DNA of 64,000 bases from Serratia sp. DD3 (GTDB lineage Bacteria; Pseudomonadota; Gammaproteobacteria; Enterobacterales; Enterobacteriaceae), in the NCBI RefSeq assembly GCF_000496755.2, contig NZ_AYKS02000118.1, forward strand, positions 1-64,000, read 5' to 3'. The notes beneath the pieces are model-generated. The model was not told the DNA's origin. It saw only the letters and a program-made list of their open reading frames with translations, and searched no databases. Positions within the stretch are counted from its first letter, which is position 1. Every line of letters begins with the position of its first letter. Below, in pieces: positions 7,622 to 16,697 of this stretch. Both the position numbers and the translations under genes were made by a program.

Positions 7622-8473
7622 ATGTCAGCATTCACCCACACTGAACCAGAAGTGTTAACCGGCCATACCGAAGTTATCTGTTCCACCAGCATTGAACGTA
7701 TCGTTACTGGTCGTAATGCCGCGCTGGAACAGATCAAAGCCCTTATTCACCAGCTTGAGAGTATCTAGGCCATCACCAGCAGTATTGGCGGTGGAGTGGC
7801 AAGAGATTGGGCCATGCGACAAGACTTCCGCTGCGGTTGCTGGCTTATGGAAAAAGCAGAAACGGCCATGAAAGTGATCACCCGCAATCTTGATCGCGTT
7901 ATATGGCGGGATCTGATGAAGCGCTCCGGCATGCTGAGTTTGATGGACGCTCAAGCCCGTGACCAGTGGTACAGAAACCTAGAGGGGGATACTATTCCTG
8001 CCATCAGCGAAGCCAGCATACTCAGTACCTTTGAGCACCTGCATCAGAACAAAGATGAAGTATTCGAGCGAGGGGTGATCAACGTCTTCAAATCGCTCTC
8101 CTGGGATTACAAAAGCAACCATCCCTGCAAATTTGGCAAGAAAGTGATCGTCAACGGTTTGGTAAGTTACAACCAATGGGGGTTTACGCTGAACCACAGT
8201 TACCGGCGGGACCAATTAGCGGATCTTGAACGAATGTTGTTCCTGTTGGAGGGCAAAGCGATACCGGATAATCGGAGGGATGTCACCGCTCGGCTGTATG
8301 ATCATATCAGTGCCCACCGACTGAGGGCGGAGGTTTATGAAGATGAGTATTTTACAATCAAATATTTCATGAAGGGGTCAGCGCATCTGACATTTAGAAA
8401 GCCTGAGTTGATGGACAAGATGAACGATATTATTGCCAAACATTACCCTGGCGTGCTGCCGGAACGGGTATAA
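7622..8473 (+). pseudogene. DUF4942 family protein interrupted by an amber codon
   Basis: From the ATG at 7622 (preceded by AAAGGAAAC) the frame encodes about 283 residues of DUF4942, a family common in CP4-type islands and prophages. The typical segments are IERIVTGRNAALEQIKALIH, SSIGGGVARDWAMRQ, FERGVINVFKSLSWDYK and FGKKVIVNGLV. Codon 49 is TAG (7766-7768); the frame continues unbroken on both sides, so the lesion is one nonsense change and no frameshift. Restart at 7796 or 7811 would drop the N terminus. Amber suppression is possible but untested. Function of the family is unknown. Confidence 0.8.
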
Positions 8474-8519
8474 GCCAACGGTACATGTGAGATTGCATTG
8501 GCTGTAACTTTATCTAAGG

Positions 8520-8538
8520 GTGCCCTCTGGTAGGGCAC
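8520..8538 (+). terminator. Hairpin after the DUF4942 gene
   Basis: GTGCCCT, loop CTGGT, AGGGCAC forms a perfect 7-bp stem 46 bp after the DUF4942 stop. Only a weak T/A stretch follows, so termination strength is uncertain. Confidence 0.4.
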
Positions 8539-8609
8539 TATTAAATCTGGCTGCCGGTTAAGTTCCAAAAGCAAACGCTTATAAAGGGAAATACGCGATC
8601 ATTGCAGGG

Positions 8610-8759
8610 ATTATACCCGATTAACTTGAACATCACAGAACTCCAGCCTTCAGAAGCAAGAGGGACAGCTTTTATGCGATCACAAACGAGCTTATCCTTA
8701 CTGGAATCATGTAGGCGTTCGAGTTCGATTTTCTGTTCTGCGGTGATAAATATCATCAT
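8610..8759 (-). pseudogene. 5' fragment of an IS630-type transposase
   Basis: From the ATG at 8759 about 45 codons match the helix-turn-helix start of IS630-like transposases (LERLHDSSKDKLVCDRIKAV followed by PLASEGWSSVM). The similarity then stops and the remaining frame is unrelated. No catalytic region or terminal repeat is visible nearby. It marks the edge between the worn island and the metal genes. Confidence 0.5.
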
Positions 8760-8821
8760 GGCAAAAAGCCATGATCCTCGTAGCGAACAAAATCAAGCAT
8801 TTTCAATGATCAAGGGGTAAA

Positions 8822-9469
8822 TTAATGGGCCAGCATTTCATGGACAATTTGTTCTTTACTTAAGGAATATGGATAATAAGTAGGCCAGTTATTCATCTCT
8901 TTCAGTAAAATATCCTGAGACTTATCACCAGTATAAATATGAAAGTGCTGAGATTTTCGTGGTCCGATAATATGGTCGCTAAATTGAACATATTTAGGTG
9001 CTTTGGACTGACTGTCTTGGCATTCAAACAGATAACGCACGCCCTTTTTACCAGAAGGGTAATTCAATATTTTAAATCCTGAGTATGCGTACTTACATGA
9101 ATTAACGGCATCACCCTTATGAAAATCAATGACATTGTTCTCGATGCCTATCATATCAACATCTGTCGCATAGCCCTCTTTATAATAAGCTTTGTACTCT
9201 TCCTGCGTTTTATCGCCTTTTTTCGCTTTTTGAGCTAAAACAGGATCTAAATCCCCATTTAGTAAATAAGAATTTAACGACTGCCAAACGCCATCCCAAT
9301 CGCTCAGCTTTCTGTCTTTTACTTCTTTATCCTCAAAAATACCTTCACTGGCTTTTTGTTCCACTTCGGTTAGCGGTATTCCATGACTATGGGCGTTGGC
9401 AAATGATGGAATGCCAGTCAGTAATATTGCTAAGCCGAGTAGGTGGGTAGGGATAATATTCGGTGTCAT
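8822..9469 (-). CDS. zinT: Periplasmic zinc/cadmium-binding protein ZinT
   Basis: A 215-residue ZinT (YodA) protein, which binds zinc in the periplasm and helps ZnuABC under zinc limitation. The start chosen is the ATG at 9469, behind an AGGAG box. An N-terminal signal peptide ends near SFANA, followed at once by the HSHG metal-binding stretch typical of ZinT. The C-terminal lipocalin-like domain contains the conserved HFHIYTGD segment. The gene lies downstream of the COG0523 GTPase on the same strand, separated by an interspersed repeat, so both may be transcribed from the Zur-like site at 11011-11036. Confidence 0.9.
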   Translation of the reverse strand: MTPNIIPTHLLGLAILLTGIPSFANAHSHGIPLTEVEQKASEGIFEDKEVKDRKLSDWDGVWQSLNSYLLNGDLDPVLAQKAKKGDKTQEEYKAYYKEGYATDVDMIGIENNVIDFHKGDAVNSCKYAYSGFKILNYPSGKKGVRYLFECQDSQSKAPKYVQFSDHIIGPRKSQHFHIYTGDKSQDILLKEMNNWPTYYPYSLSKEQIVHEMLAH

Positions 9470-9496
9470 CAATTACTCCTGATTAGTTAATTATAA

Positions 9497-9641
9497 TGTA
9501 TCCTTCATACTTCAAGTTGCTTGGGTGTTGGCTGCATTACTTGGCCCACAAAGTGCGGGGCTGCTGCAAGCAGATTTGTCACTTACCCTGCTGGTCAGCG
9601 CTTGCCGCCTACAAACAACGCGAATTATTTCAAGTATATAC
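9497..9641. repeat. Interspersed palindromic repeat, copy 1
   Basis: The ends form an imperfect inverted repeat: ATACTTCAAGTTGCTTGGGT on the left and GCGAATTATTTCAAGTATAT on the right. The same ends recur at 53316-53488 and 59681-59808, with different interior lengths. This resembles the non-coding YPAL/ERIC-type elements of Yersiniaceae. It separates zinT from the upstream GTPase gene. Confidence 0.7.
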
Positions 9642-9673
9642 CTTTGATATCCGGTTGAGTTGGATACGTAATA

Positions 9674-10897
9674 TCACTCTTCATACCAAGGCTCGATAGG
9701 GTCTGGATAGGTGCGCCACTTCTCGGGCCCTTCCGCCATTTCCTGGTCCGTGAGTAGCGCGGCATCAAGTCGGATGCGTAATACGTTTTCATTCATTTCC
9801 ATCCCGATAAAAACCAGCTCCTGACGAGCATCTCCTACGTTATCAACCCAATGGGAGGCGATAAAGTTGCGGGATTCTGTATCCGTTGGCCACTCCTCTT
9901 GCGGAACGCTTACCCACCACATTCCCCCAAGCCCCTGATGTGCTACACCCCCTGCCTGTGACCATGTACCGGCATATTCCGGGCGGCTGGCGAGCCAGAA
10001 ATATCCTTTTGACCTGATGACACCGGCCAACTCATTTTCCATGATCTGCCAGAATCGGGTGGGGTGAAAGGGACGACGAGCCCGGAATACAAAGCTGGAT
10101 ATACCGTATTCCTCAGTTTCAGGCAGATGTTCACCACGTAATTCTTTCAACCAACCGGGGGCCTGTGCCGCCTTATCGAAATCAAACAGACCCGTGTTAA
10201 GTACCTGATCCAGTGGAACCACGCTATATTGCGCGTTGATGATTTTTGCCACGGGATTAAGAGAGCGGATAATGGCGACGAGTCGCTCTTTCTGAGCCTG
10301 ATCTATCAGATCGGTTTTGTTGAGGATAAGCACGTCACAGAACTCAATTTGCTCAATAAGCAGGTCTACAACGCAGCGTTCGTCCTCTTCCCCTAAAGAT
10401 TCACCGCGTGATTGAATACTGTCTTCAGATTCATAATCGTTTAAAAAATTCCAGGCATCTACAACCGTTACCATGGTGTCCAGTTTGGCAACCTGCGACA
10501 GACTTTCTCCATCATCACCGGCAAAGGTAAAGGTTTCAGCAATCGGTAAAGGTTCCGAAATCCCGGTTGATTCGATCACCAACTGGTCGAAACGCCCCTC
10601 TTTGGCCATCCGGTTCACTTCCAGTAACAGATCTTCGCGTAGCGTGCAGCAGATGCAGCCGTTGGTCATCTCTACAAGCTTTTCTTCTGTCCGGGAAAGT
10701 TCTGCACCACCATTTCTGACCAAGGCCGCATCGATGTTCACTTCAGACATATCGTTAACGATAACTGCAATGCGCCTGCCTTCACGGTTATTTAAGATAT
10801 GATTGAGCAGCGTGGTCTTTCCTGCTCCCAAGAAGCCAGATAAAACGGTAACGGGTAGTCGGCTATCTTTTTTCATCTCTACTGAAACGTCTGACAT
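9674..10897 (-). CDS. COG0523 zinc metallochaperone GTPase (YciC/ZigA-like)
   Basis: A 407-residue G3E GTPase of the CobW/COG0523 family. It has the Walker [14 protein letters not shown] near residue 20, the metal-binding CxCC motif in [11 protein letters not shown], a [10 protein letters not shown] switch, and the NKTD guanine-specificity motif in ILNKTDLID, then a C-terminal CobW_C domain. Length and the missing His-rich tail fit the YciC/ZigA zinc-responsive subgroup, which delivers zinc to client proteins during starvation. A Zur-like palindrome lies about 115 bp upstream and zinT follows on the same strand. Both support a zinc-starvation role. Confidence 0.85.
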   Translation of the reverse strand: MSDVSVEMKKDSRLPVTVLSGFLGAGKTTLLNHILNNREGRRIAVIVNDMSEVNIDAALVRNGGAELSRTEEKLVEMTNGCICCTLREDLLLEVNRMAKEGRFDQLVIESTGISEPLPIAETFTFAGDDGESLSQVAKLDTMVTVVDAWNFLNDYESEDSIQSRGESLGEEDERCVVDLLIEQIEFCDVLILNKTDLIDQAQKERLVAIIRSLNPVAKIINAQYSVVPLDQVLNTGLFDFDKAAQAPGWLKELRGEHLPETEEYGISSFVFRARRPFHPTRFWQIMENELAGVIRSKGYFWLASRPEYAGTWSQAGGVAHQGLGGMWWVSVPQEEWPTDTESRNFIASHWVDNVGDARQELVFIGMEMNENVLRIRLDAALLTDQEMAEGPEKWRTYPDPIEPWYEE

Positions 10898-11010
10898 CGC
10901 TTACGGTTCTCCTACCATATTATTGACAGATTTTAACCAGCCCATCTGTCACGTCTGCTGGTTGAGATAAATCTCCCCAGACGTTTGAGAAGCATCAATT
11001 TTTGCTTTAT

Positions 11011-11036
11011 TTGTTATGTTATAACGTTATAAATGT
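11011..11036 (-). promoter_or_regulatory. Candidate Zur box upstream of the COG0523 GTPase
   Basis: TTGTTATGTTATAACGTTAT, continuing to AAATG, is an AT-rich palindrome close to the gammaproteobacterial Zur operator (core of the TGTTATAnTATAACA form). It lies in the leader of a zinc GTPase gene followed by zinT, both standard Zur targets. This is a pattern match by eye. Confidence 0.55.
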
Positions 11037-11139
11037 AATTACCAGTTCGACAGTGACAATTTATCCGGGGCCTTGGGTTGTCAACGCCAAGATTTATGAC
11101 CAGTACTGTGCACACGATTATCGTGCCATCCAGCGCCAG

Positions 11140-11385
11140 TTAGGCATGAAGACGAAGGGTAGTCGGTGATGATGAAGATTCGACTGTTGCCGGAAGGCGG
11201 CGTGATATACGGCCTTCATCCTGCCAAAGCCGTAGCCATTTGAAGATAACGTTATCATTGACGCCGTTTTCACGGGCAATCTGAGCAACGCAAGCTCCGG
11301 GACGGGAAGCCAGTTCAACCATACGGAGCTTGAAGTCATTCGAATAATTCTTACGGGGATCTTTCGCCAGGATTGGGATCCCATA
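11140..11385 (-). pseudogene. Fragment of an IS66-type tnpA
   Basis: The frame is open from 11385 and reads AKDPRKNYSNDFKLRMVELA, then RPGACVAQIARENGVNDNVI and FKWLRLWQDEGRISRRLP. This is the helix-turn-helix of an IS66 orfA (TnpA), with no start codon at the expected place. No tnpB or tnpC accompanies it and no IS66 terminus is visible, so it is insertion-sequence debris. Confidence 0.65.
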
Positions 11386-11420
11386 CTTAGATGTCCGTCT
11401 GTACAGATGGACGTCTAAGT
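11385..11420. repeat. 36-bp near-perfect palindrome
   Basis: ACTTAGATGTCC at the left pairs with GGACGTCTAAGT at the right, and the centre TCTGTACAGA is perfect. Only two wobble-type mismatches occur per arm. It also reads as two 16-bp direct units of the form AGATGnnCGTCT. It directly abuts the tnpA fragment. The AGATGTCC/GGACGTCT units resemble MetJ boxes, but no methionine gene is adjacent. Confidence 0.5.
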
Positions 11421-11679
11421 TACCAGTACTGGCTTAATGACTACGCACGGCGCTGGGTTTACGCTTACGCATTCTGAGAATGCATATCCAACTGATTTTA
11501 AATGGAATATTTAAAAAACCTGAACCATTCACCAAATGACATTGTAAACAAAAAGATACGGTGTGGCGTATAAGAACCGCCGTATTAAGAGGCGCATTTG
11601 ACGCGTTTCGATGATCATACTGGTCGACTGAGGCTTTCTTTCCAACATGTCTTCCATCAAGAAGACATGTTGGATTGTA
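11421..11679. other. Intergenic stretch without a recognised gene
   Basis: No gene was recognised. A short inverted repeat around ACATGTCTTCCATCAAGAAG near 11645-11670 (ACATGTCTT / AAGACATGT) stands just downstream of the PepSY gene and may terminate it. Confidence 0.3.
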
Positions 11680-12396
11680 TTAACGTCGTAATACCCCCTT
11701 GATATTGCGTTTTATAGCAAGAAAGGTCAGGAGCATCCCCGAAAGTGTAAAAAATAGCGCTACGATGGCCGATATGCGCAACAAAATGCCATTAAAGCTC
11801 TCACCGTCACGGTAATCCATTATATGCAAACGCCAGAAAAAATCGTAAAGAGCCCAGAAGTTATTACGTGCCGATAAATATTCCCCCGTCCTGCCATCGA
11901 AATAGAGGCGAGTACCATAGTCATCATCGAACTGGACTTGCCAGACCCCCTTCTTTCCGTACATCTCATCAACAATACCTAAGCGGTATTCTGTGCTATC
12001 AAGGCGCTTTATCCGCTGAATTTTCCCCTCCCCCTGGTGCAGTGTTTTTGCAAATTGTGAAACCTGTTCCTCTGTTACTTGCGGGAAAGATTGGCCATCA
12101 ATGGTCATGGTGAGAACATTTCCTGATGCTTGCTGAAGTCGATAAGCAGGACCAATGGCGCTGACGAAAGTTGTGATGTTAGTTATATCTTCACTGCCTA
12201 AGGTTGATAGATGCTTTTGCCAGCCTGTAGGGAGTATCACCGTTGGCTTGACCAAAACGTTCCCACTTTTAGTGATTTCATTAAAAGGAATAACGGAGAA
12301 AACAACCCCACCTAGTATCCATAAAAAAAGCTGAATGAACATAAGGTAAGAAAGATAGCGATGAAGTTTTAAAGCGAATTTTTTCCAGTTTTTCAT
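11680..12396 (-). CDS. PepSY-domain inner membrane protein
   Basis: A 238-residue membrane protein. An N-terminal segment (LHRYLSYLMFIQLFLWILGG) is the first transmembrane helix with the HRY signature of PepSY-associated membrane proteins. A periplasmic region of about 150 residues with PepSY character follows (GVWQVQFDDDYGTRLYFDGR, TGEYLSARN), then a short HIMDYRDGE motif and a second helix (ISAIVALFFTLSGMLLTFLA). Such proteins often accompany TonB-dependent receptors and may reduce or release metal at the inner membrane. It lies downstream of the copper receptor gene, but a strong terminator separates them. Confidence 0.7.
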   Translation of the reverse strand: MKNWKKFALKLHRYLSYLMFIQLFLWILGGVVFSVIPFNEITKSGNVLVKPTVILPTGWQKHLSTLGSEDITNITTFVSAIGPAYRLQQASGNVLTMTIDGQSFPQVTEEQVSQFAKTLHQGEGKIQRIKRLDSTEYRLGIVDEMYGKKGVWQVQFDDDYGTRLYFDGRTGEYLSARNNFWALYDFFWRLHIMDYRDGESFNGILLRISAIVALFFTLSGMLLTFLAIKRNIKGVLRR

Positions 12397-12587
12397 GATG
12401 ATATAGTTATTAGTGTTAAGGTTGAACTGAACATACTAGTCGCGCTAGAACCATTTTTTAAGTGAGCAGTCGAGACGCTAAAAAATAAAATATGACGTAA
12501 TAACAAGGCATTATCCCCATGAGAATATGAAGGACTGACTATCAACGATATTCGAAGCAATCCAAAACTAAAAACCCATTGATTATC

Positions 12588-12624
12588 AAAAAAATTGATC
12601 GCCTTGGCGGCGACCGCCAAGGCG
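12588..12624 (-). terminator. Rho-independent terminator of the copper receptor gene
   Basis: On the minus strand CGCCTTGGCGG, loop TCG, CCGCCAAGGCG is a perfect 11-bp GC-rich stem, followed by a run of seven T (AATTTTTTTGAT). It lies 13 bp beyond the receptor's stop codon. Confidence 0.85.
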
Positions 12625-12636
12625 AGATCACAAGGG

Positions 12637-14769
12637 TTAGAACTTCACGTTAACTTTTGCCCACAAGGTGCGCCCCGGTTCATTAACAGACGTATTCGCG
12701 GAATAGCCGAAACTGCTGTTTCCAGCAAGGTTCAGGTGTTCGCTGTAATCCTTGTTGAACAGGTTATCGACACCCGTGCTGACTTTGACGTACTGATTGA
12801 CTTTGTACGCCGCATTCGCAGAAAAGACCGCAAAACCCGGGCTGGCGGCAAAATCCTTGCCAACGACATTTCCTTCATTCTCGGCGATCCGGTTCTGGCT
12901 GCTGACCAGACGCAACAAACCGGCACTGCTCCAGTCCCCTTTTTCCCATGACAGCCCTAGGCGGGCTTCCAGCGGTGGGATTTGTGGCAATGGTCTGCTG
13001 TCACGGGTATTTTCAGCCCACGAATAAGCAAGGCTGGTCTCGGTTTTCCAACTGTCCGTCAGTTTATAACTGAAGCCAGTCTCTCCCCCCGTAATACGGG
13101 CATTAACGTTATCGGCTTCGCTAACGCGCGCATTGTTGGGATCATAACGGAACAGAATAAAGTCGTTAACATGCCCAACGTAGGCGGACACCCACCCGTT
13201 CAGTTTCTTGGTGCTGTACTGTGCACCTATATCCAACTGAGTGGTTTTCTCCGCTTTTACACTATTAAAGGAGCTGGTATTGCCACCAGGCCCATAGGTT
13301 GGAGAGAACAGTTCCCAATAATCAGGGAAACGCTCGGTATAACCCACACCGGCATACAGCATCAGTGGCATGTCTGCCAGCGAGTGTTCTATGCGGGCAA
13401 ACCCGGCATGTAACACATCGTTACGTCCTGCAAGGCCGGTGTCGGTAAAGTTATCTACCAACACACGATCCAGACGCGCACCGCTAACGACTTTATCCTG
13501 ATCGGTGGCTGTCCAGGTCAACTCACTAAAAACGCCATAATTACGGAAGCGAGCATCTTTCACCCAGCTATCGCTTTCTTTATTACGGTGCGTGTTCTGT
13601 TGCATGTCTGCGCCGCTTTCAAGTTTGATATCGCTCCACAGCCAAGTTCCCATCATGCGGCCACCGACGGTCCGGCGATCAAGTTGCATAGCCATGGGCA
13701 TGCTCATATTCATGCTCGAACTGCTCGCCGTGTTCATTGAGGATGACATGTCCATAGCCGATGACGTCCCCATGCTCATTGATGAACTGTCGTGCATGGC
13801 GCCCATGGACGAACCCATGCCGCCCATTAACATACTGCCGGGTGATCTCAACGAAAAATTGTCCATGATATGGTCGGCATAATTGTAATAAGTGCTGGCT
13901 TCAAATTTGTCGAACATGTCCCCGATGTTGGACTTTTCAAAGCGCATCCCTAGGCTTTCGCGTTTGAATTGCGAACCATCCATACTGCGCCCGGCATAAC
14001 GCGCTTCGCCATCGCCTTGCCCTGCGGTCAGCTCCAGCCAGGTGTCTTTATCCGGCGTCCACCCCAGTGCCATATCCGCGTTCCACTTATCCCACTGAGA
14101 AGGAACTCGCTGGTTGTTACCATCCTTGTAGTCGTCAGAACGTGATTTGTTGCCGATCAGGCGCAGGTAACCTTGCTCATTCCCCAGACTGAGATCCGCA
14201 TTTTGATCCCAACGATTATTTGATGCCCCGAGCAGGCTGGCATCCCCCTGAATACCGGCTTTCTCAAAAGAAGGTCGCTCACGTTCGAAATGCACGGTTC
14301 CTGCAGAGTTACCCGGCCCCCAAAGCACCGTTTGTGGCCCCTTGGTCAGCGTCAGCAGATCAAAACTTTCCGGTGAAATATAGGAGCTCGGTGCATCCAT
14401 ACGCGCGGGACAGGCTCCGAGCATTTCACTGCCGTTGGTCAAAAGGCGCAAACGCGAACCGAACATACCGCGAAAAACCGGATCGCCATTGGTTCCGCCG
14501 TTACGGATTTGAGAAAACCCCGGAATGGTTTTCAGATAATCAGACCCGTCACTGGCCGGAACCGGCTGGCGCGGTGTTTTAGGTGAAGTCACGATCGTCA
14601 GTGGAGAAATGGCTGGTGCAGTAACCACCATTACCGATGCATCATCTGGGGTAGCCGCGCTATTCTGATGTCCTTCATGGCCGTCTTCAGCCTGAACAAA
14701 CGCGGGTAAGGTGAACATCAAGGCCATCATCGTTGCCAGCGGTGATAAAGAGAATCGAGTATTTTTCAT
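12637..14769 (-). CDS. TonB-dependent copper receptor (OprC-like)
   Basis: A 710-residue outer membrane receptor. The signal peptide ends at AFVQA. A TonB-box-like stretch (MVVTAP) precedes the plug domain with RLRLLTNGSEMLGACPARMD, which carries the CxxxM motif (CPARM, near residues 118-122) that holds copper in Pseudomonas OprC. A 22-strand barrel follows, ending WAKVNVKF with terminal Phe. Near residues 305-360 lies a very methionine-rich loop (repeats of the MSMPMAM and SSMNMS kind). An upstream DUF2946 gene is on the same strand. Copper import is the family's known role; the substrate here is inferred. Confidence 0.87.
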   Translation of the reverse strand: MKNTRFSLSPLATMMALMFTLPAFVQAEDGHEGHQNSAATPDDASVMVVTAPAISPLTIVTSPKTPRQPVPASDGSDYLKTIPGFSQIRNGGTNGDPVFRGMFGSRLRLLTNGSEMLGACPARMDAPSSYISPESFDLLTLTKGPQTVLWGPGNSAGTVHFERERPSFEKAGIQGDASLLGASNNRWDQNADLSLGNEQGYLRLIGNKSRSDDYKDGNNQRVPSQWDKWNADMALGWTPDKDTWLELTAGQGDGEARYAGRSMDGSQFKRESLGMRFEKSNIGDMFDKFEASTYYNYADHIMDNFSLRSPGSMLMGGMGSSMGAMHDSSSMSMGTSSAMDMSSSMNTASSSSMNMSMPMAMQLDRRTVGGRMMGTWLWSDIKLESGADMQQNTHRNKESDSWVKDARFRNYGVFSELTWTATDQDKVVSGARLDRVLVDNFTDTGLAGRNDVLHAGFARIEHSLADMPLMLYAGVGYTERFPDYWELFSPTYGPGGNTSSFNSVKAEKTTQLDIGAQYSTKKLNGWVSAYVGHVNDFILFRYDPNNARVSEADNVNARITGGETGFSYKLTDSWKTETSLAYSWAENTRDSRPLPQIPPLEARLGLSWEKGDWSSAGLLRLVSSQNRIAENEGNVVGKDFAASPGFAVFSANAAYKVNQYVKVSTGVDNLFNKDYSEHLNLAGNSSFGYSANTSVNEPGRTLWAKVNVKF

Positions 14770-14921
14770 GGTTAAAGCCTGTTTTTATCGGCCTGCCTTT
14801 CCCAAGCAGGCACTCGCTGACCACCATATGGAATGGCCAACATAGAGCGTCGCAAAACGGTGAGCCTGTATCCGGCTCTGTTTCGCGATCGGTAAATTAT
14901 TGTCTTGCTGAACGGCAAAAC

Positions 14922-15410
14922 TTAATGCAGTGAAAACAGGCTAGGCGGTGCTCGGGGCTGGTATTCGGAGTAACAAGCGGACAGTAACGGAGCAACAATG
15001 ACAGGCAAAAACGGTGCCTGTGAAACAAGCCGTATCAGCCAGATAAAAGGAATGAAAACAGTCTGAATCAGCGGTAAGTGAATGAGGAGCTGACAATAGC
15101 CGCAGGCGATGTCCTCCATCGGTGAACTGCCCGGCTTTGAAGCCAGGTGGTGGGACATGCTCTGGGAGACAGCGCAGGCACTGTCCAAAGAAGCATGGAG
15201 CTCATGCTCCATACCTGGCATGGCGTGATGCATGGCCGCCATATCAGGCATATTATTGTGTGTGCTGGCGATCGCTGCCGAACAAGGCTGACTGGCACGC
15301 TGGTGATCCAGCGATTTCGAAATCACTGGAGCCACGAACAACATCAGTATTGCCAGCAACGCCAGATAAATGGGGGACTGGCGGCGAGAAAGTGAAAAAA
15401 GCGATAGCAC
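14922..15410 (-). CDS. DUF2946 family membrane protein
   Basis: A 162-residue protein from a GTG start at 15410; no good ribosome site is seen. An N-terminal helix (PIYLALLAILMLFVAPVISK) is followed by a His/Met-rich stretch (MAAMHHAMPGMEHELHA), then the DUF2946 hallmark ACGYCQLLIHLP and a second hydrophobic segment. DUF2946 proteins are regularly found next to copper receptors or copper resistance genes. The Met/His-rich loop suggests metal binding at the periplasmic side. It probably heads the transcript with the OprC-like receptor, 152 bp downstream. Confidence 0.7.
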   Translation of the reverse strand: MLSLFSLSRRQSPIYLALLAILMLFVAPVISKSLDHQRASQPCSAAIASTHNNMPDMAAMHHAMPGMEHELHASLDSACAVSQSMSHHLASKPGSSPMEDIACGYCQLLIHLPLIQTVFIPFIWLIRLVSQAPFLPVIVAPLLSACYSEYQPRAPPSLFSLH

Positions 15411-15680
15411 CCGAACAACCGCACTTTAAAAAAATGTTGCGCTATAGTACCGAATGAGAAAGGGGATTGTTACAAAAACTCTATTCATCTATCAAAATAA
15501 AGAAGTTGATCATGGTTCAATACGAAATCCCATCTCCAATCCTACACAAATCCGAAGGATCACCAGATGCTGTATCTGACACTAAAAGTGGCAGAAAACC
15601 AAGGTGCCCTATGCGCAACTTGTAGATCCTGTCGTTCAGGTTATGCTTTACAAGATAACATAACGCAAACTTGACAAGTC

Positions 15681-16697
15681 ATGAGAACACAATCGGTAAA
15701 CATAACGCTGAAAAGCACTATTGGCATCGGAATGGTAGGAATACTACTCGTTGTATCGTTGTGTTTAGTTATTCATCACTGGGCTGATTTCGTGCAGTTT
15801 TGCATCAATATGCAGATTTACATGCACCGTTCTCTGATAACTTACCTTTTGCAACAACGGGAACATCAATACCGCGGTGGAGTGATGCTGGCATTGGGTA
15901 GTTTTGCCTATGGATTTCTTCACTCGATTGGGCCAGGACACGGTAAGTTTGTCATCACTACCTATCTGGCCACTCATCGACAACAGTTGCCGCGTAGTCT
16001 TTTGATTACTCTACTCGGTAGCCTGTTGCAAGGCTTGATGGCTATCCTATTCGTTCTGATATTAGCGATTACCCTCAATTTTTCAATGGGCGATCTTAGC
16101 CTTAGTCGCTATTGGGTAGAGAAAGGGAGCGCTGTGTTCATAGCCTGTTTTGGTCTGATACTTTTATGCCGTGCCAGCGGAATGCAGTCGCATAGATCAT
16201 CTACGAAAAGACCATCGGCATTCCGTATATTACAGGGATCATCCGTATTACCCTCTGCTATAGCCTCACGAGGATACAGTCACAATGGACAGTGCGATTG
16301 CGGACATCGGCATTTACCTAGTGTCAGTGAACTGACGGGTGACTGGCGCCATACTCTTTGGGTAATTGCCGCCATCGGTATACGCCCTTGTAGTGGTGCA
16401 ATTATGATCCTGGTTTTTGCCAATGCAGTTGGCATATTTACCTGGGGAGTGATTTCCGCCATGAGTATGGCGTTGGGCACCGCGCTCTCGATTATGATCT
16501 TGGCAACACTTGTGCACCATCTGCGGGAGCGTTTCATTATTAATACCAGTAGTGCCGTCTTGAATGCTTATCTTCCGCAGGTTGCACGAGTAGTCATGAT
16601 GACGGGGGGGATCATTCTACTGTTGTTTGCGTTGGTCTTATTCAACTCCGTGATCCCAGTCAGCTTCAATGGTGATTTTATTTCTGCAGGTTGCTAA
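15681..16697 (+). CDS. NicO/RcnA-family metal transporter (ZevB-like)
   Basis: A membrane protein of 338 residues with about six hydrophobic helices. The NicO signatures are HSIGPGHGKFVITTYL near residues 78-93 and a His/Cys-rich cytoplasmic loop (GQCDCGHRHLP) before RPCSGAIMILVFANAVG. This family contains nickel/cobalt exporters (RcnA) and ZevB, a zinc transporter partner. The usual ZevA (DUF1007) gene is not next to it. A short GTTATG ... CATAAC inverted repeat lies at about 15639-15663, upstream of the start. The last few codons run into IS66 debris on the opposite strand, so the C-terminal tail may be altered. Confidence 0.78.
   Translation: MRTQSVNITLKSTIGIGMVGILLVVSLCLVIHHWADFVQFCINMQIYMHRSLITYLLQQREHQYRGGVMLALGSFAYGFLHSIGPGHGKFVITTYLATHRQQLPRSLLITLLGSLLQGLMAILFVLILAITLNFSMGDLSLSRYWVEKGSAVFIACFGLILLCRASGMQSHRSSTKRPSAFRILQGSSVLPSAIASRGYSHNGQCDCGHRHLPSVSELTGDWRHTLWVIAAIGIRPCSGAIMILVFANAVGIFTWGVISAMSMALGTALSIMILATLVHHLRERFIINTSSAVLNAYLPQVARVVMMTGGIILLLFALVLFNSVIPVSFNGDFISAGC

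Noticed and set aside
8541..8820. A 72-codon plus-strand gene at 8602-8820
   Set aside because: It is the antisense of the IS630-type transposase fragment and shows no protein features.
11118..11384. 88-codon minus-strand frame overlapping the tnpA fragment
   Set aside because: It is the wrong frame. The tnpA helix-turn-helix is encoded in the frame ending at 11140.
11385..11420. MetJ operator
   Set aside because: The units match the MetJ box only partly, their spacing does not fit contiguous 8-bp boxes well, and no met gene is adjacent. Reported only as a palindrome.
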